A DNA stretch of 14,049 nt from Prevotellaceae bacterium. Lineage in GTDB: Bacteria > Bacteroidota > Bacteroidia > Bacteroidales > UBA932. The DNA is taken from NCBI GenBank assembly GCA_031284065.1, contig JAITAP010000070.1, positions 1-14,049 on the forward strand, written 5' to 3'. The position numbers and the translations under genes were made by a program. Below the pieces are notes generated by a model. The model did not search any database. It saw only the letters and a list, made by a program, of their open reading frames with translations, and was not told the DNA's origin. Shown here in pieces: positions 1-7,900 of this stretch (positions are counted from its first letter, which is position 1; each line of letters starts with the position of its first letter).

Positions 1-39
1 AGGGACGACACTTGCTGTCGCCTCCAAAGTGTCGTCCCT
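1..39. repeat. Inverted repeat at the head of the 70-bp array
   Basis: Bases 1-13 (AGGGACGACACTT) are the exact reverse complement of 27-39 (AAGTGTCGTCCCT), which begins the first 70-bp unit. The 13-nt arms are separated by 13 nt and can form a perfect hairpin. The left arm therefore looks like an oppositely oriented partial copy of the same repeat family. The array may continue to the left of the window. Confidence 0.8.
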
Positions 40-306
40 GCGGGACTTAGGGCGATGTCTGTAGCCATAGCCGTAGGCTAAAGCCTACGGTTAATAAAGT
101 GTCGTCCCTGCGGGACTTAAGACGATGTCTGTAGCCATAGCCGTAGGCTAAAGCCTACGGTTAATCAAGTGTCGTCCCTGCGGGACTTAAGACGGTGTCT
201 GTAGCCATAGCCGTAGGCTAAAGCCTACGGTTAATCAAGTGTCGTCCTTGCGGGACTTAGGGCGATGTCTGTAGCCATAGCCGTAGGCTAAAGCCTACGG
301 TTAATC
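27..306. repeat. Tandem array of four 70-bp palindromic repeat units
   Basis: Four head-to-tail copies start at 27, 97, 167 and 237, with an exact period of 70 bp and only a few base differences between copies (for example around 49-55 versus 119-125, and C/T at 248). Each unit carries two hairpins. One is GTCCC-TGC-GGGAC (35-47 in unit 1). The other is the 9-bp-stem palindrome CCGTAGGCTAAAGCCTACGG (71-90, 141-160, 211-230 and 281-300). There is no open reading frame and no unique spacer between units, so it is not a CRISPR array. By inference it resembles REP/BIME-type extragenic palindromic clusters. No RAYT transposase is visible in the window. The high identity between copies suggests recent expansion. 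Confidence 0.9.
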
Positions 307-335
307 AAGAAGAGGCAAATGCCCCCGTGCGCCAC

Positions 336-436
336 ACATTCCGTTAGGAATGCGCCCACAAACGCTCAGGAGACATTCCTACGGAATGTAGGTTTCGGTA
401 GGGAGACGATATTTTCTACCGGGCGCGGCATCGCCC
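336..436. repeat. Cluster of four short palindromes between the array and pgpH
   Basis: Directly after the array come four different hairpins. They are CATTCC-GTTA-GGAATG (337-352), ACATTCC-TAC-GGAATGT (373-389), CGGTAG/CTACCG with a 14-nt loop (396-421), and GGGCG/CGCCC with a 6-nt loop (421-436). The first two are related: ACATTCCGT at 336-344 is the reverse complement of ACGGAATGT at 381-389, so they could also pair with each other across about 36 nt. The small ORF that crosses this stretch (319-510) is best explained as chance reading through palindromes. The cluster could be a second family of extragenic palindromic repeats, or a terminator for a gene left of the window. Confidence 0.6.
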
Positions 437-501
437 CTCGCGCGGCAACATTTAGGCTTAATTTGATGACATTGGGCAACGCCTATGAAAATATAAACAC
501 G

Positions 502-509
502 TACCTTTG
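502..509 (+). promoter_or_regulatory. Candidate Bacteroidota -7 box (TACCTTTG) for pgpH
   Basis: TACCTTTG matches the Bacteroidota sigma-ABfr -7 consensus TAnnTTTG exactly and lies about 40 nt upstream of the ATG at 550. A TTG occurs at 472-474, but the 27-nt spacing to the -7 box is longer than the usual roughly 19-23, so the -33 element is weak or absent. It would give a 5' leader of about 35 nt. Confidence 0.45.
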
Positions 510-549
510 ACCGGACGAAATCAACATAATTCATAAATCACTATACAAC

Positions 550-2622
550 ATGGCATTTTTTAAAAAACATCAGCGCCTTATTCCGTTCATTGCGGCAACG
601 CTGCTCATTGTGATTCTTTTGCCGCGCGAGGGGAAGTTTCAGTACGAATTTCAGAAAGGGAAAATGTGGCAGCACAAAACGCTGTACGCGCCGTTTGATT
701 TCCCCATTTACAAAACCGAAACGGAGTTGGCAAACGAAAAGCGGCAGGCGCTCAACTCCGTTACGCCCTACTACGACCGCGACAGCAGCGTGTACTACGT
801 GCAGCGGTCGGATTTGGCGACCACATTCCGCGCGTCGCTGCGCACCGCCTACAACAGCCCCGACCACGGCGGGCTTTCGCAGCACAACTACGCTAACCTC
901 GTCAACAAAATCCTGCCGGCAATACAGGGGCGCCTAAAGTTTATTTACGGCAAGGGAATACGAGAGCCCAACTCGCTTGCCGAGGGCTACCTCAGCGCTC
1001 CCGGGGCAACGCTGGTGGCGCTCTCCGGGCATGTGGCTGCGGACTACCCGCGCGAGGAGTGCTTTACGCCGCAGAGCGCCTACCTCTACCTCTCCAACCA
1101 CCTGCAAGCAATGTGGAACGAAGGCTCTGCGGAGCAAACATTTTACAGAAAGCTCGACGTGCAAAGCTTTCTCAAGCCCAACCTCCGGTTTAACGAGCGG
1201 GTAACGGCGCAGGCGCTCGAACAGCGCATGGCGGCCATATCGCCTACGCAGGGAATGGTGAACGCCGGGCAGCAAATTGTGGCGCAGGGGGAGGTGGTGA
1301 ACACCAACACGTTCAGCATGCTTTCGTCGTTCCGGTACGAGTACGAACAGCGGATAGGCTACGCCGGCAACACGTGGCTGCTACTGGCGGGGCAGCTCAT
1401 GCTCACCCTCTTCTTTATGGCGACTATCTACCTCTACATCTTTTTGCTGGGCGAAAAAAAATCCATCAGCTTCAAAAAAAATTGCTTCCTCATGCTGCTG
1501 GTGTGCTCGTTTTTCCTCCTCACGCTGTGGATTAGCCGGACAGGTATCGCCAGCATTTACATTATTCCCTTTGCCGTTGTGCCGATTTTCATCTGCGCCT
1601 TTTTCGACGCCAAGCTGGCGCTGATTACCCACTTTGCCGCCACCATGCTGGCGGCGTTTATTCTGCCCAACAGCTTTGAGTTTTGCCTCGTCACCAGCTT
1701 TGTGGGCTTTGGCGCTACGTACGGCAGCAAAGACGTGTACCGCCGCAGCCGCCTCTACCGCACGGCGGCCATCATCTTTGCCCTCTACTGCGCTATCTAC
1801 ATCACGCTAACGCTCATCAAGGATGGCAGCCTGATGGCCGAGTGGCGCATTTACCTTTGGTTTGCCGTCAACGCGGCGCTGGTGATAGCAATGCAGCAGC
1901 TGGTGTACGTTTTTGAAAAAATTTTCGGGTTTACCTCCGACAGCACGCTCATGGAAATTTCGGATACCAACAACACCCTGCTGCGCATGTTGGCCGAAGC
2001 GGCGCCGGCAACCTTTCAGCATAGCATGCAGGTGGCAAACTTGGCCGAAAGCGTTGTGCGGCAAATTGGCGGAAATCCTCTGCTCGTGCGGGCCGGGGCG
2101 CTCTACCACGACATAGGAAAGATGAACAACCCCACGTACTTTATCGAAAATCAGGTGGCGGCATTTTCGCCCCACCGCCGCCTTGACCCGGAGGAGAGCG
2201 CGCGCATCATTGTGCACCACGTAGCCGACGGCGTAGCGATTGCCCGCAAAAACCGGCTGCCCGAAATTATTGTACGCTTCATCCGCACGCACCACGGCAC
2301 TTCGGTGGTGGGGTACTTTTACCGCGCGTACAAGGAAAAATACCCGGACGCTGCCGATTTCTCCGCCTTTCACTACCCGGGTCCCAACCCAACCACCAAA
2401 GAGCAGGGCGTGCTCATGATGGCTGACGCTGTAGAGGCGGCTTCGCGAACCCTCGCAAAGTTTACCCCGGAATCCATCAGCAGCTTGGTAGAAAACGTTA
2501 TTTCCTCAAAAATAGACGGCAAAATGCTGGAAAACACCGACCTCACCTTCAACGATATAAGTACGGCAAAAAGCATTTTCAAGAAAAAGCTGCAAGATAT
2601 TTACCACGACAGGTTAACCTAA
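550..2622 (+). CDS. pgpH: Membrane HD-domain phosphodiesterase, PgpH/YqfF type (7TMR-HD)
   Basis: The 690-aa protein has the full PgpH architecture. There is an N-terminal membrane anchor (about residues 11-25), then an extracytoplasmic 7TMR-HDED-like domain (about 26-272). Seven hydrophobic segments follow (about 277-301, 312-330, 335-355, 357-375, 378-394, 405-424 and 434-455), then a cytoplasmic HD domain (about 480-640). Visible metal-binding motifs are H491, the HDIGK motif (H520, D521), the H556-H557 pair and H581-H582 in RTHHGT. A MADAVEAASR segment, typical of the C-terminal part of this family, follows. Characterised PgpH proteins hydrolyse cyclic di-AMP to pApA; activity here is inferred from the intact motifs. 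Length is normal for the family. The ATG at 550 sits just before a positively charged, hydrophobic N-terminus. The leader is A/T-rich without a clear Shine-Dalgarno, as is usual in Bacteroidota. It appears monocistronic, because a strong hairpin follows. Confidence 0.93.
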   Translation: MAFFKKHQRLIPFIAATLLIVILLPREGKFQYEFQKGKMWQHKTLYAPFDFPIYKTETELANEKRQALNSVTPYYDRDSSVYYVQRSDLATTFRASLRTAYNSPDHGGLSQHNYANLVNKILPAIQGRLKFIYGKGIREPNSLAEGYLSAPGATLVALSGHVAADYPREECFTPQSAYLYLSNHLQAMWNEGSAEQTFYRKLDVQSFLKPNLRFNERVTAQALEQRMAAISPTQGMVNAGQQIVAQGEVVNTNTFSMLSSFRYEYEQRIGYAGNTWLLLAGQLMLTLFFMATIYLYIFLLGEKKSISFKKNCFLMLLVCSFFLLTLWISRTGIASIYIIPFAVVPIFICAFFDAKLALITHFAATMLAAFILPNSFEFCLVTSFVGFGATYGSKDVYRRSRLYRTAAIIFALYCAIYITLTLIKDGSLMAEWRIYLWFAVNAALVIAMQQLVYVFEKIFGFTSDSTLMEISDTNNTLLRMLAEAAPATFQHSMQVANLAESVVRQIGGNPLLVRAGALYHDIGKMNNPTYFIENQVAAFSPHRRLDPEESARIIVHHVADGVAIARKNRLPEIIVRFIRTHHGTSVVGYFYRAYKEKYPDAADFSAFHYPGPNPTTKEQGVLMMADAVEAASRTLAKFTPESISSLVENVISSKIDGKMLENTDLTFNDISTAKSIFKKKLQDIYHDRLT

Positions 2623-2629
2623 CCTCCCA

Positions 2630-2659
2630 CGTGGGGGCGGTTTGTGAGCCGCCCCCACG
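2630..2659 (+). terminator. Strong GC hairpin after pgpH, possible terminator
   Basis: CGTGGGGGCGG (2630-2640) pairs perfectly with CCGCCCCCACG (2649-2659) around an 8-nt loop. The stem is 11 bp and begins 7 nt after the pgpH stop codon. It is followed by a C-rich tract, not a T-run, so it is not a canonical intrinsic terminator. It could stabilise the 3' end or work with Rho on the unstructured C-rich RNA downstream. Confidence 0.5.
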
Positions 2660-2788
2660 CCGCCGCCCCCCTTTCCCACACGTATTCTCCCACACGTATT
2701 CTCTCCCGCGTCCCCTCCCTCACGTCCCTCTCCCACGTCCTCCCACACGTATTCTCCCCCACGTCCTCCCTCACGTATTCTCCCCCCC
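2660..2788. repeat. C/T-rich degenerate tandem repeat tract
   Basis: This stretch is almost purely pyrimidine on the + strand and is punctuated by repeated CACGT. CCCACACGTATTCTC occurs exactly at 2675-2689, 2689-2703 and 2742-2756, with shorter variants (CTCCCTCACGT) between and a C8 run at 2782-2789. No coding potential is apparent. From 2789 to 3076 the DNA becomes AT-rich. That stretch presumably holds the promoter and leader of the lipoprotein gene, but no convincing -33/-7 pair was found. Confidence 0.75.
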
Positions 2789-3076
2789 CAAACTTTATTG
2801 TTATTTTAATTTAATCGGAATAGCAGGGCAGAAGGTAAAATGAAATATTATTAATTATGCGGCGTTTTACATTGTATATTGCGCATTTTTACTTTTTATT
2901 GCCTCCGTACATTAGGCATATAATAATTAATTATTTTATAAACTATGGGGGCGCGTGCGGCGAGCTGGCTCAACGGCCGGCTATATGGCGACGATTCTTC
3001 TGCTCGTTGCCGGCATGTATGGACGCTCTATTTTCGACCAACGGGTCAACTATTTATTCTTTTTAATGGATTTAGC

Positions 3077-4705
3077 ATGAGAACACTTTCAACGCTGGCT
3101 GTTGCCTTGCCGCTTTCGCTCGGCTTCGCTTCGTGCGGCGGCGACGGCAGAGAGCCGGAAAACACAAAAAGCACGAAGACAACCGTAACCCTCGCCATCA
3201 ATCACCCCAAGTACGCCAACGGTGCGCTTAACGTGATACTTGGCTCGCCCGTTACCTTTGACTCAAGCAACGTGGAGGTGAGCCTTGAGCCGAAGCAGGC
3301 CTACCGGCTGGAGCTTGTGCCGGAGGCAAACGGCTACTTCACCTTCACGTCCGGCGGGACGCTCACCGGCATTAAGGAGGGCAGCAACGCAGGCGAAATT
3401 ACCGTCAGGGCGCTGACGGGCGACGGCAAAATGCTCGCCTCGAAAATCATTCCCGTCAACGTGGTGGGGATGCTGATTACCGTTGCCCACGCAAGCTACG
3501 TGAACGATACGTTCCGCGTGACGGCCAGCGAGGGGTTTATTTTGGCAAAGAGCGACGTGAAAATTGAGCCGGAAAACCCGGCGTATAGCGTAAAGTTCAG
3601 GGAAAAGAGCAACCGCTACTTCTCCTTTTCCGGCAAAGGCATATTTCAGGCCCTGCTGGACGGCACGGGCGCCATAGAGGTGCTGGCGCTGAACGGCGCC
3701 GATACGCTCAAGGTGCAGCCCTTTAACGTGAAGATTACCCCCCGCCCCGACTGGGTTACGGCGGTAAAAGGCGATGTGAGCGGGGTAAAAACTATCCACT
3801 TCCAGAAGTTTGAGCTGGAGAATCCTAAGGACGCGAGCCGCTACTTTACGGTAACAGGCGGCGCGAACAAAGCGTTGCGCTTTACCTCGTCCAACGCGAA
3901 GGTGGCGACGGTTGACGAAAATTCGGGCATGGTAACCGTAAAAAGCGCGCAGGGCTACGCCTTTATCCGGGCTACGGCGGCCGACGGGTCGGAAAGGGCG
4001 GACAGCATCAGGGTTACGGCGGCGAAAGAGTTTCCCGGACACTCGTGCGATTGGAACCTCTGCAACATTCTTACCAACGGGAACAGGGAGGAGGACTCGC
4101 GCTACGTGTCGTGCAGGGTTTGGGATGGAAACGTTGCCACCGCGTGGGTGTACAGGCTAAACCGGACGTTTGCCCGCACCCGCTACCCCAACGCCCGCTT
4201 CCTGATGGGCGTGTACGGCAAGGAGCTGATGCCCGGCGACTACAACGACAACTACCCTCGCCCCGACTGGGTAATGGGCGGCGCGGACAAGGTGCAAAAA
4301 AAGGAGACCAACTGGGGCGTGTGGGCTGCTAACCTCGACGCCTCCGTAACGTTGAAGGAAATAATCGTAACGCGCGGCTTCTACACGGACGAAAAAGGGC
4401 GGAAAATTTTTCAGAGCGGTACCATGTACCTGGAATTTTGGGACAACAACGCCAAGAAGTGCATAAAGCTGGGCAAGCACACCTTTACCTCCAACCCGAA
4501 CGACAACGAATGGATTGTTGACCTCACGCAGCCGCAGGGCTTTGAGGAGTGGGACGTCGCAGGCGACGCAACGCTCGGCGTAGCCTCCTACCCCAACGGG
4601 GCAACGGGTACGGAGCTGCAAATGATGTTCTCCGCCGAAGGCGCAACCCCGGCAAGCGATGGCTGCTACTACTGGGCAATTGCAGATGTGTTGCTTTTTG
4701 AGTAA
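3077..4705 (+). CDS. Surface lipoprotein with duplicated beta domains, Big_2-like and discoidin-like domains
   Basis: The frame is open from 2945, but the start is placed at ATG 3077. The protein from there (542 aa) begins with a typical Bacteroidota lipoprotein signal (MRTLSTLAVALPLSL, then FASCGGD), with the acylated Cys near residue 21; the upstream 44 residues look non-coding. Two homologous beta-rich segments of about 90 aa follow (about 36-130 and 132-222). They share an NGYFTF/NRYFSF core and a G-EI-V-AL/G-IEVLAL strand. Next comes a Big_2 (bacterial Ig-like) domain at about 240-318 (SSNAKVATVDENSGMVTV). The C-terminal 220 residues contain WDGNVATAW and a late beta-strand pattern resembling F5/8-type (discoidin) galactose-binding folds, plus Cys pairs. 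No catalytic motif is seen. It is probably anchored on the cell surface and, lying directly before a GH85 glycosidase, may bind glycan or glycoprotein. That role is inference. Confidence 0.85.
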   Translation: MRTLSTLAVALPLSLGFASCGGDGREPENTKSTKTTVTLAINHPKYANGALNVILGSPVTFDSSNVEVSLEPKQAYRLELVPEANGYFTFTSGGTLTGIKEGSNAGEITVRALTGDGKMLASKIIPVNVVGMLITVAHASYVNDTFRVTASEGFILAKSDVKIEPENPAYSVKFREKSNRYFSFSGKGIFQALLDGTGAIEVLALNGADTLKVQPFNVKITPRPDWVTAVKGDVSGVKTIHFQKFELENPKDASRYFTVTGGANKALRFTSSNAKVATVDENSGMVTVKSAQGYAFIRATAADGSERADSIRVTAAKEFPGHSCDWNLCNILTNGNREEDSRYVSCRVWDGNVATAWVYRLNRTFARTRYPNARFLMGVYGKELMPGDYNDNYPRPDWVMGGADKVQKKETNWGVWAANLDASVTLKEIIVTRGFYTDEKGRKIFQSGTMYLEFWDNNAKKCIKLGKHTFTSNPNDNEWIVDLTQPQGFEEWDVAGDATLGVASYPNGATGTELQMMFSAEGATPASDGCYYWAIADVLLFE

Positions 4706-4832
4706 TTGAGAGTTTTGGAAGTTTGAGAGTTTTGGAGTTTTGGAAGTTTTGGAGAGTTTGAGAGTTTTGGAGAGTTTGAGAAGTTTGAGAGTTTGGAAGT
4801 TTGGAGAGTTTGAGAGTTTGGAGAGTTTGGAA
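4706..4832. repeat. Low-complexity GTTTTGGARAG minisatellite
   Basis: Starting at the base after the lipoprotein stop codon, about fifteen degenerate units of 7-10 nt (GTTTGAGA, GTTTTGGAA and GTTTGGAGA variants) run without interruption. The + strand here contains essentially only G, T and A. The tract is intergenic. It has no hairpin and no credible ORF; the antisense ORF across it has biased, repetitive composition (SQTLQNSQTLQNFQN). Confidence 0.85.
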
Positions 4833-4853
4833 TATTGGTCGCCAGCAATGACC

Positions 4854-4885
4854 CATTATTTATTATTCATTATTCATTATTCATT
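4854..4885. repeat. CATTATT simple repeat upstream of the GH85 gene
   Basis: A 7-bp unit (ATTCATT/CATTATT) is repeated about four times, ending 18 nt before the chosen ATG at 4904. It falls in the expected promoter or leader region of the GH85 gene. Changes in its length could alter promoter spacing, but no recognisable -33/-7 pair was found. Confidence 0.65.
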
Positions 4886-4903
4886 AAAACATTATTTACT
4901 ACT

Positions 4904-7900
4904 ATGAAGCGATTATTTTTCACGCTGCTTGGCTTGCTGTTTACGCTACAGCCGCTGTATGCGCAACGCCAACCTTACGTTGACTGGAAAAATCAGGATA
5001 TGGATTCTCTCCTGATGTGGTTTAAAGACGGAACGCCAACCGACTTGTCGAGGCTCAAAGACCTTGAGTTTAGGCGTTCGCACGTGCGCCCCCGCTCGGT
5101 GATTGTTGATAAGGCTACGCAGCTGGACACTACCATCGACCCGCGCCGCTCGGTGTTTGCCAACCTGCCCATAGGCGGCAACGACCTCCTGACGGGCTTG
5201 CCAAGCGGCAACTTCGACGAAGATGTGTTCAGCATGTGGCCTTACGTAAAGGTGCACGGCAACTGGAGCAACCCATGGTTCACCGCGCCTGCGGCGTACG
5301 TTGACGCCGCGCACAAGCACGGCACGGCGGTACTTAGCTCATGGTTCTTTGCGTGGGATTGGTCGTACGCGGCCGGAAAAACGAAGGCGCAGGACGGAAA
5401 CGCCTACAAAATTGAGCTGATGACCAAAAAAGACGCTCAGGGCAACTTTATCTACGCCGAGCCTATAGTAAACATTCTACAGTACTTCGGCATGGACGGG
5501 ATTAACTACAACTCGGAGTGCTTTTTTAAAGCCGCCTCCAACGACATGAGGGCGCTCCACAGCGAGCTTTATCGCCTTGCTCGGGAGCGCGGCTTCAACA
5601 CTTTCCACATAGGCTGGTACAACTCGGTGGACAACGCCGGCGCCTCTCACGGCTCCCGCACGCAGTTAGACGACTCCAATGACCGGTGGTTCTACGGCAA
5701 CGGGAAGTTTGTTGCGGATGCTTTTATGCTGGACTACGGCTGGGGCGAATCCAACCTGAGCAAAACCGTTGCGACCGCCAACGGCCTGAACGCTCCCGGC
5801 GGCGCGCTGGATGTGTACGCCGGAATGTGGCTGGTAAAGTTTTACGCAAGCTACTTTTCCGCGCTGGACAGGCAAAAGGAGGTGAGCATTGGGCTGTGGG
5901 GAGAGCACAAGCTGAATCGCTTTTTTCAGCACCGCTCCGGGTTAGACCTGAAGGGCGTGCAAAAGAGCTACCAAGACCGGCTGGAGTGGTTTTTTTCCGG
6001 AAAAACCCAAAATCCGCAGGACGCACAGGCGAATGCTGTTGCCGGCGCAGGTGGCGTTGACGACGACGCATACCTGAAAAATTTTCACGGGATAGCCAAG
6101 CATGTCGCCGAGCGATCCGCCGTGCAGGGAGACCTGCCGTTTGCCACCAACTTTAACCTCGGCAACGGGCTTGCCTACTACGACAGGGGCGTAAAAACGC
6201 TTGGCAGCTGGTACAACCTCTCCGCGCAGGATATGACGCCCACGTACCGCTGGCTCATTACCGACACGTCCGGAAGCGCCGCCGCAAGCGTGAATGTTCG
6301 CTTTTCGCACGACGATGCGTGGAAAGGCGGCTCTGCGCTGCTGATTGAGGGCAAGGCTACGCCCGTCGCTACCGACATTACCCTTTACCGCACCGAATTG
6401 CGCACAAAGAAAAACGACGCTTACTCCGCCAAGCCCGATACGCCAATGGAGTTTACGGCGGAGGCCGCAAGCGAGTGCGCCTCGCTGACGGACGTGAAAA
6501 TGACGTGGAGCATGAGCGCTACAGACAAAACCCGGCTGGTGTACAACGACGAAGTGAACGTTGACCACTTTGAGGTATGGCTCAGAGAGCAGGGCAAAGA
6601 GCCAAAGCTGGTGGCGCACACTGCCTCGTGGGCGCACTACCTGCCCGGGTACGAGTGGGAGAACGATACGAGCAAAACCTTTGAGGTTGGCGTGCGGGCT
6701 GTGGCGCGGGACCTCGCCGCCACCTCCGACGTAGCGTGGGCAACCGTTACCCGAAACCCCGCCGCTGCCGCCGTGCCGTGCGCCGGCGGCGGAGCTTACT
6801 GCGAGGCGGTGAACGACTTGGGGCAGGCGCCAACAGCCCACCTGTCGCGCTACTTCGACTCTGCCTACACCGCAGGGGCGGATGCAAACATCAACGTGCA
6901 CGGAACGCCGCCCGCTACTCAGGGGCTGGAGGGCTACGCCGCGTTTCTGAGCGACACCATTAAGGTTAAGCCCGGGCAAACTTTTACCTTTGCGGCGGAC
7001 GCTATCTACAGCGCGGGCGGCGTAACCAACAGTATGCAGTGGAACAAGTACCGCGTGTACGCCGACTGGAACCGCGACGGTGAGTTTGACCCGGATACGG
7101 AGATGCTGCACTCCGGCGGAAAGGAAAACGCAGGCGACATAGCCGTATGCCACCTGAAATTTCCCGTCAAAGTTCCCGGCAACGCCGCTGCCGGCGTAAC
7201 CCGAATGAGGATACGCTACGCCGACGCGTGGGTTACGCACCCCGGCGCGTGCGGCATGGCCGCAGGAGGGTACACCGCAGACTTCTGTATCCTCGTTGCC
7301 GGAAATGCCGAAAATGCCGGAGCAACCGAAGCTGCCGCCGTCCTTCGCCCTGACTTTAGCGGGCCTAAGCTCAACGCCATATACCCCAGCGCATACTTGG
7401 TTTACAAGCTGGACGGCGGCGCGGCGGGCGATGCAACCAACCTCTACCTGCTCCTGAAAAAGAAAGGCGCCGCTGCGCCCAAAGAGTATCCTCTGGGTAG
7501 CGCTGCCCTTGCGGGGTGGAACGAGGTCAATATTCCCCTGCAAGACTTTAGCGAAGCCGACGTTATTGCGAGCGTAGGGCTGCGCGTAAAATCCGAAGCG
7601 GGAGGCAAGCCGCTCAAAGCCTGCATTGGAGAGCTCAAGCTGCTTCCGGGAACATACCGCCGGTCAAAAGTCGAGGTAACCGCCGCGCCGGGCATTACCG
7701 GCCTTGCCGTCACCTCTGCCTTTTCGGTAAGCGGCGCGGACACGCTGGTGGATTACGGCAGCCCGTTTGAACTTACCTTTAGAGCCCCTGCGGAAGGGGT
7801 AGCCGTTTCCGTAACGGTAAACAATGCCCCCGCAGCGTGTACCTACAACGCCGCAGCACGCGCCTATACGGTGCGCATAGCGTCCGTAACCAAAGATTTG

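Noticed and set aside
27..306. CRISPR array
   Set aside because: The 70-bp units are contiguous, with no unique spacers, and contain two hairpins each. No cas gene is near.
319..510. 63-aa ORF on the + strand after the repeat array
   Set aside because: It runs straight through four palindromes and overlaps the likely pgpH promoter. Composition is irregular and no family is recognised, so it is probably a chance ORF in repeat DNA.
2945..3076. N-terminal 44-residue extension of the lipoprotein
   Set aside because: It would bury the lipoprotein signal peptide inside the protein. The lipobox context at ATG 3077 decides the start.
3263..4042. 259-aa ORF on the - strand
   Set aside because: It is antisense to the lipoprotein gene, whose signal peptide and Big_2-like domain are evident. 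The antisense product has no motif.
5942..7543. 533-aa ORF on the - strand
   Set aside because: It is wholly antisense to the GH85 gene, whose domains are clear. Long antisense frames are expected in GC-rich genes of this codon usage, and the translation shows no recognisable motifs.
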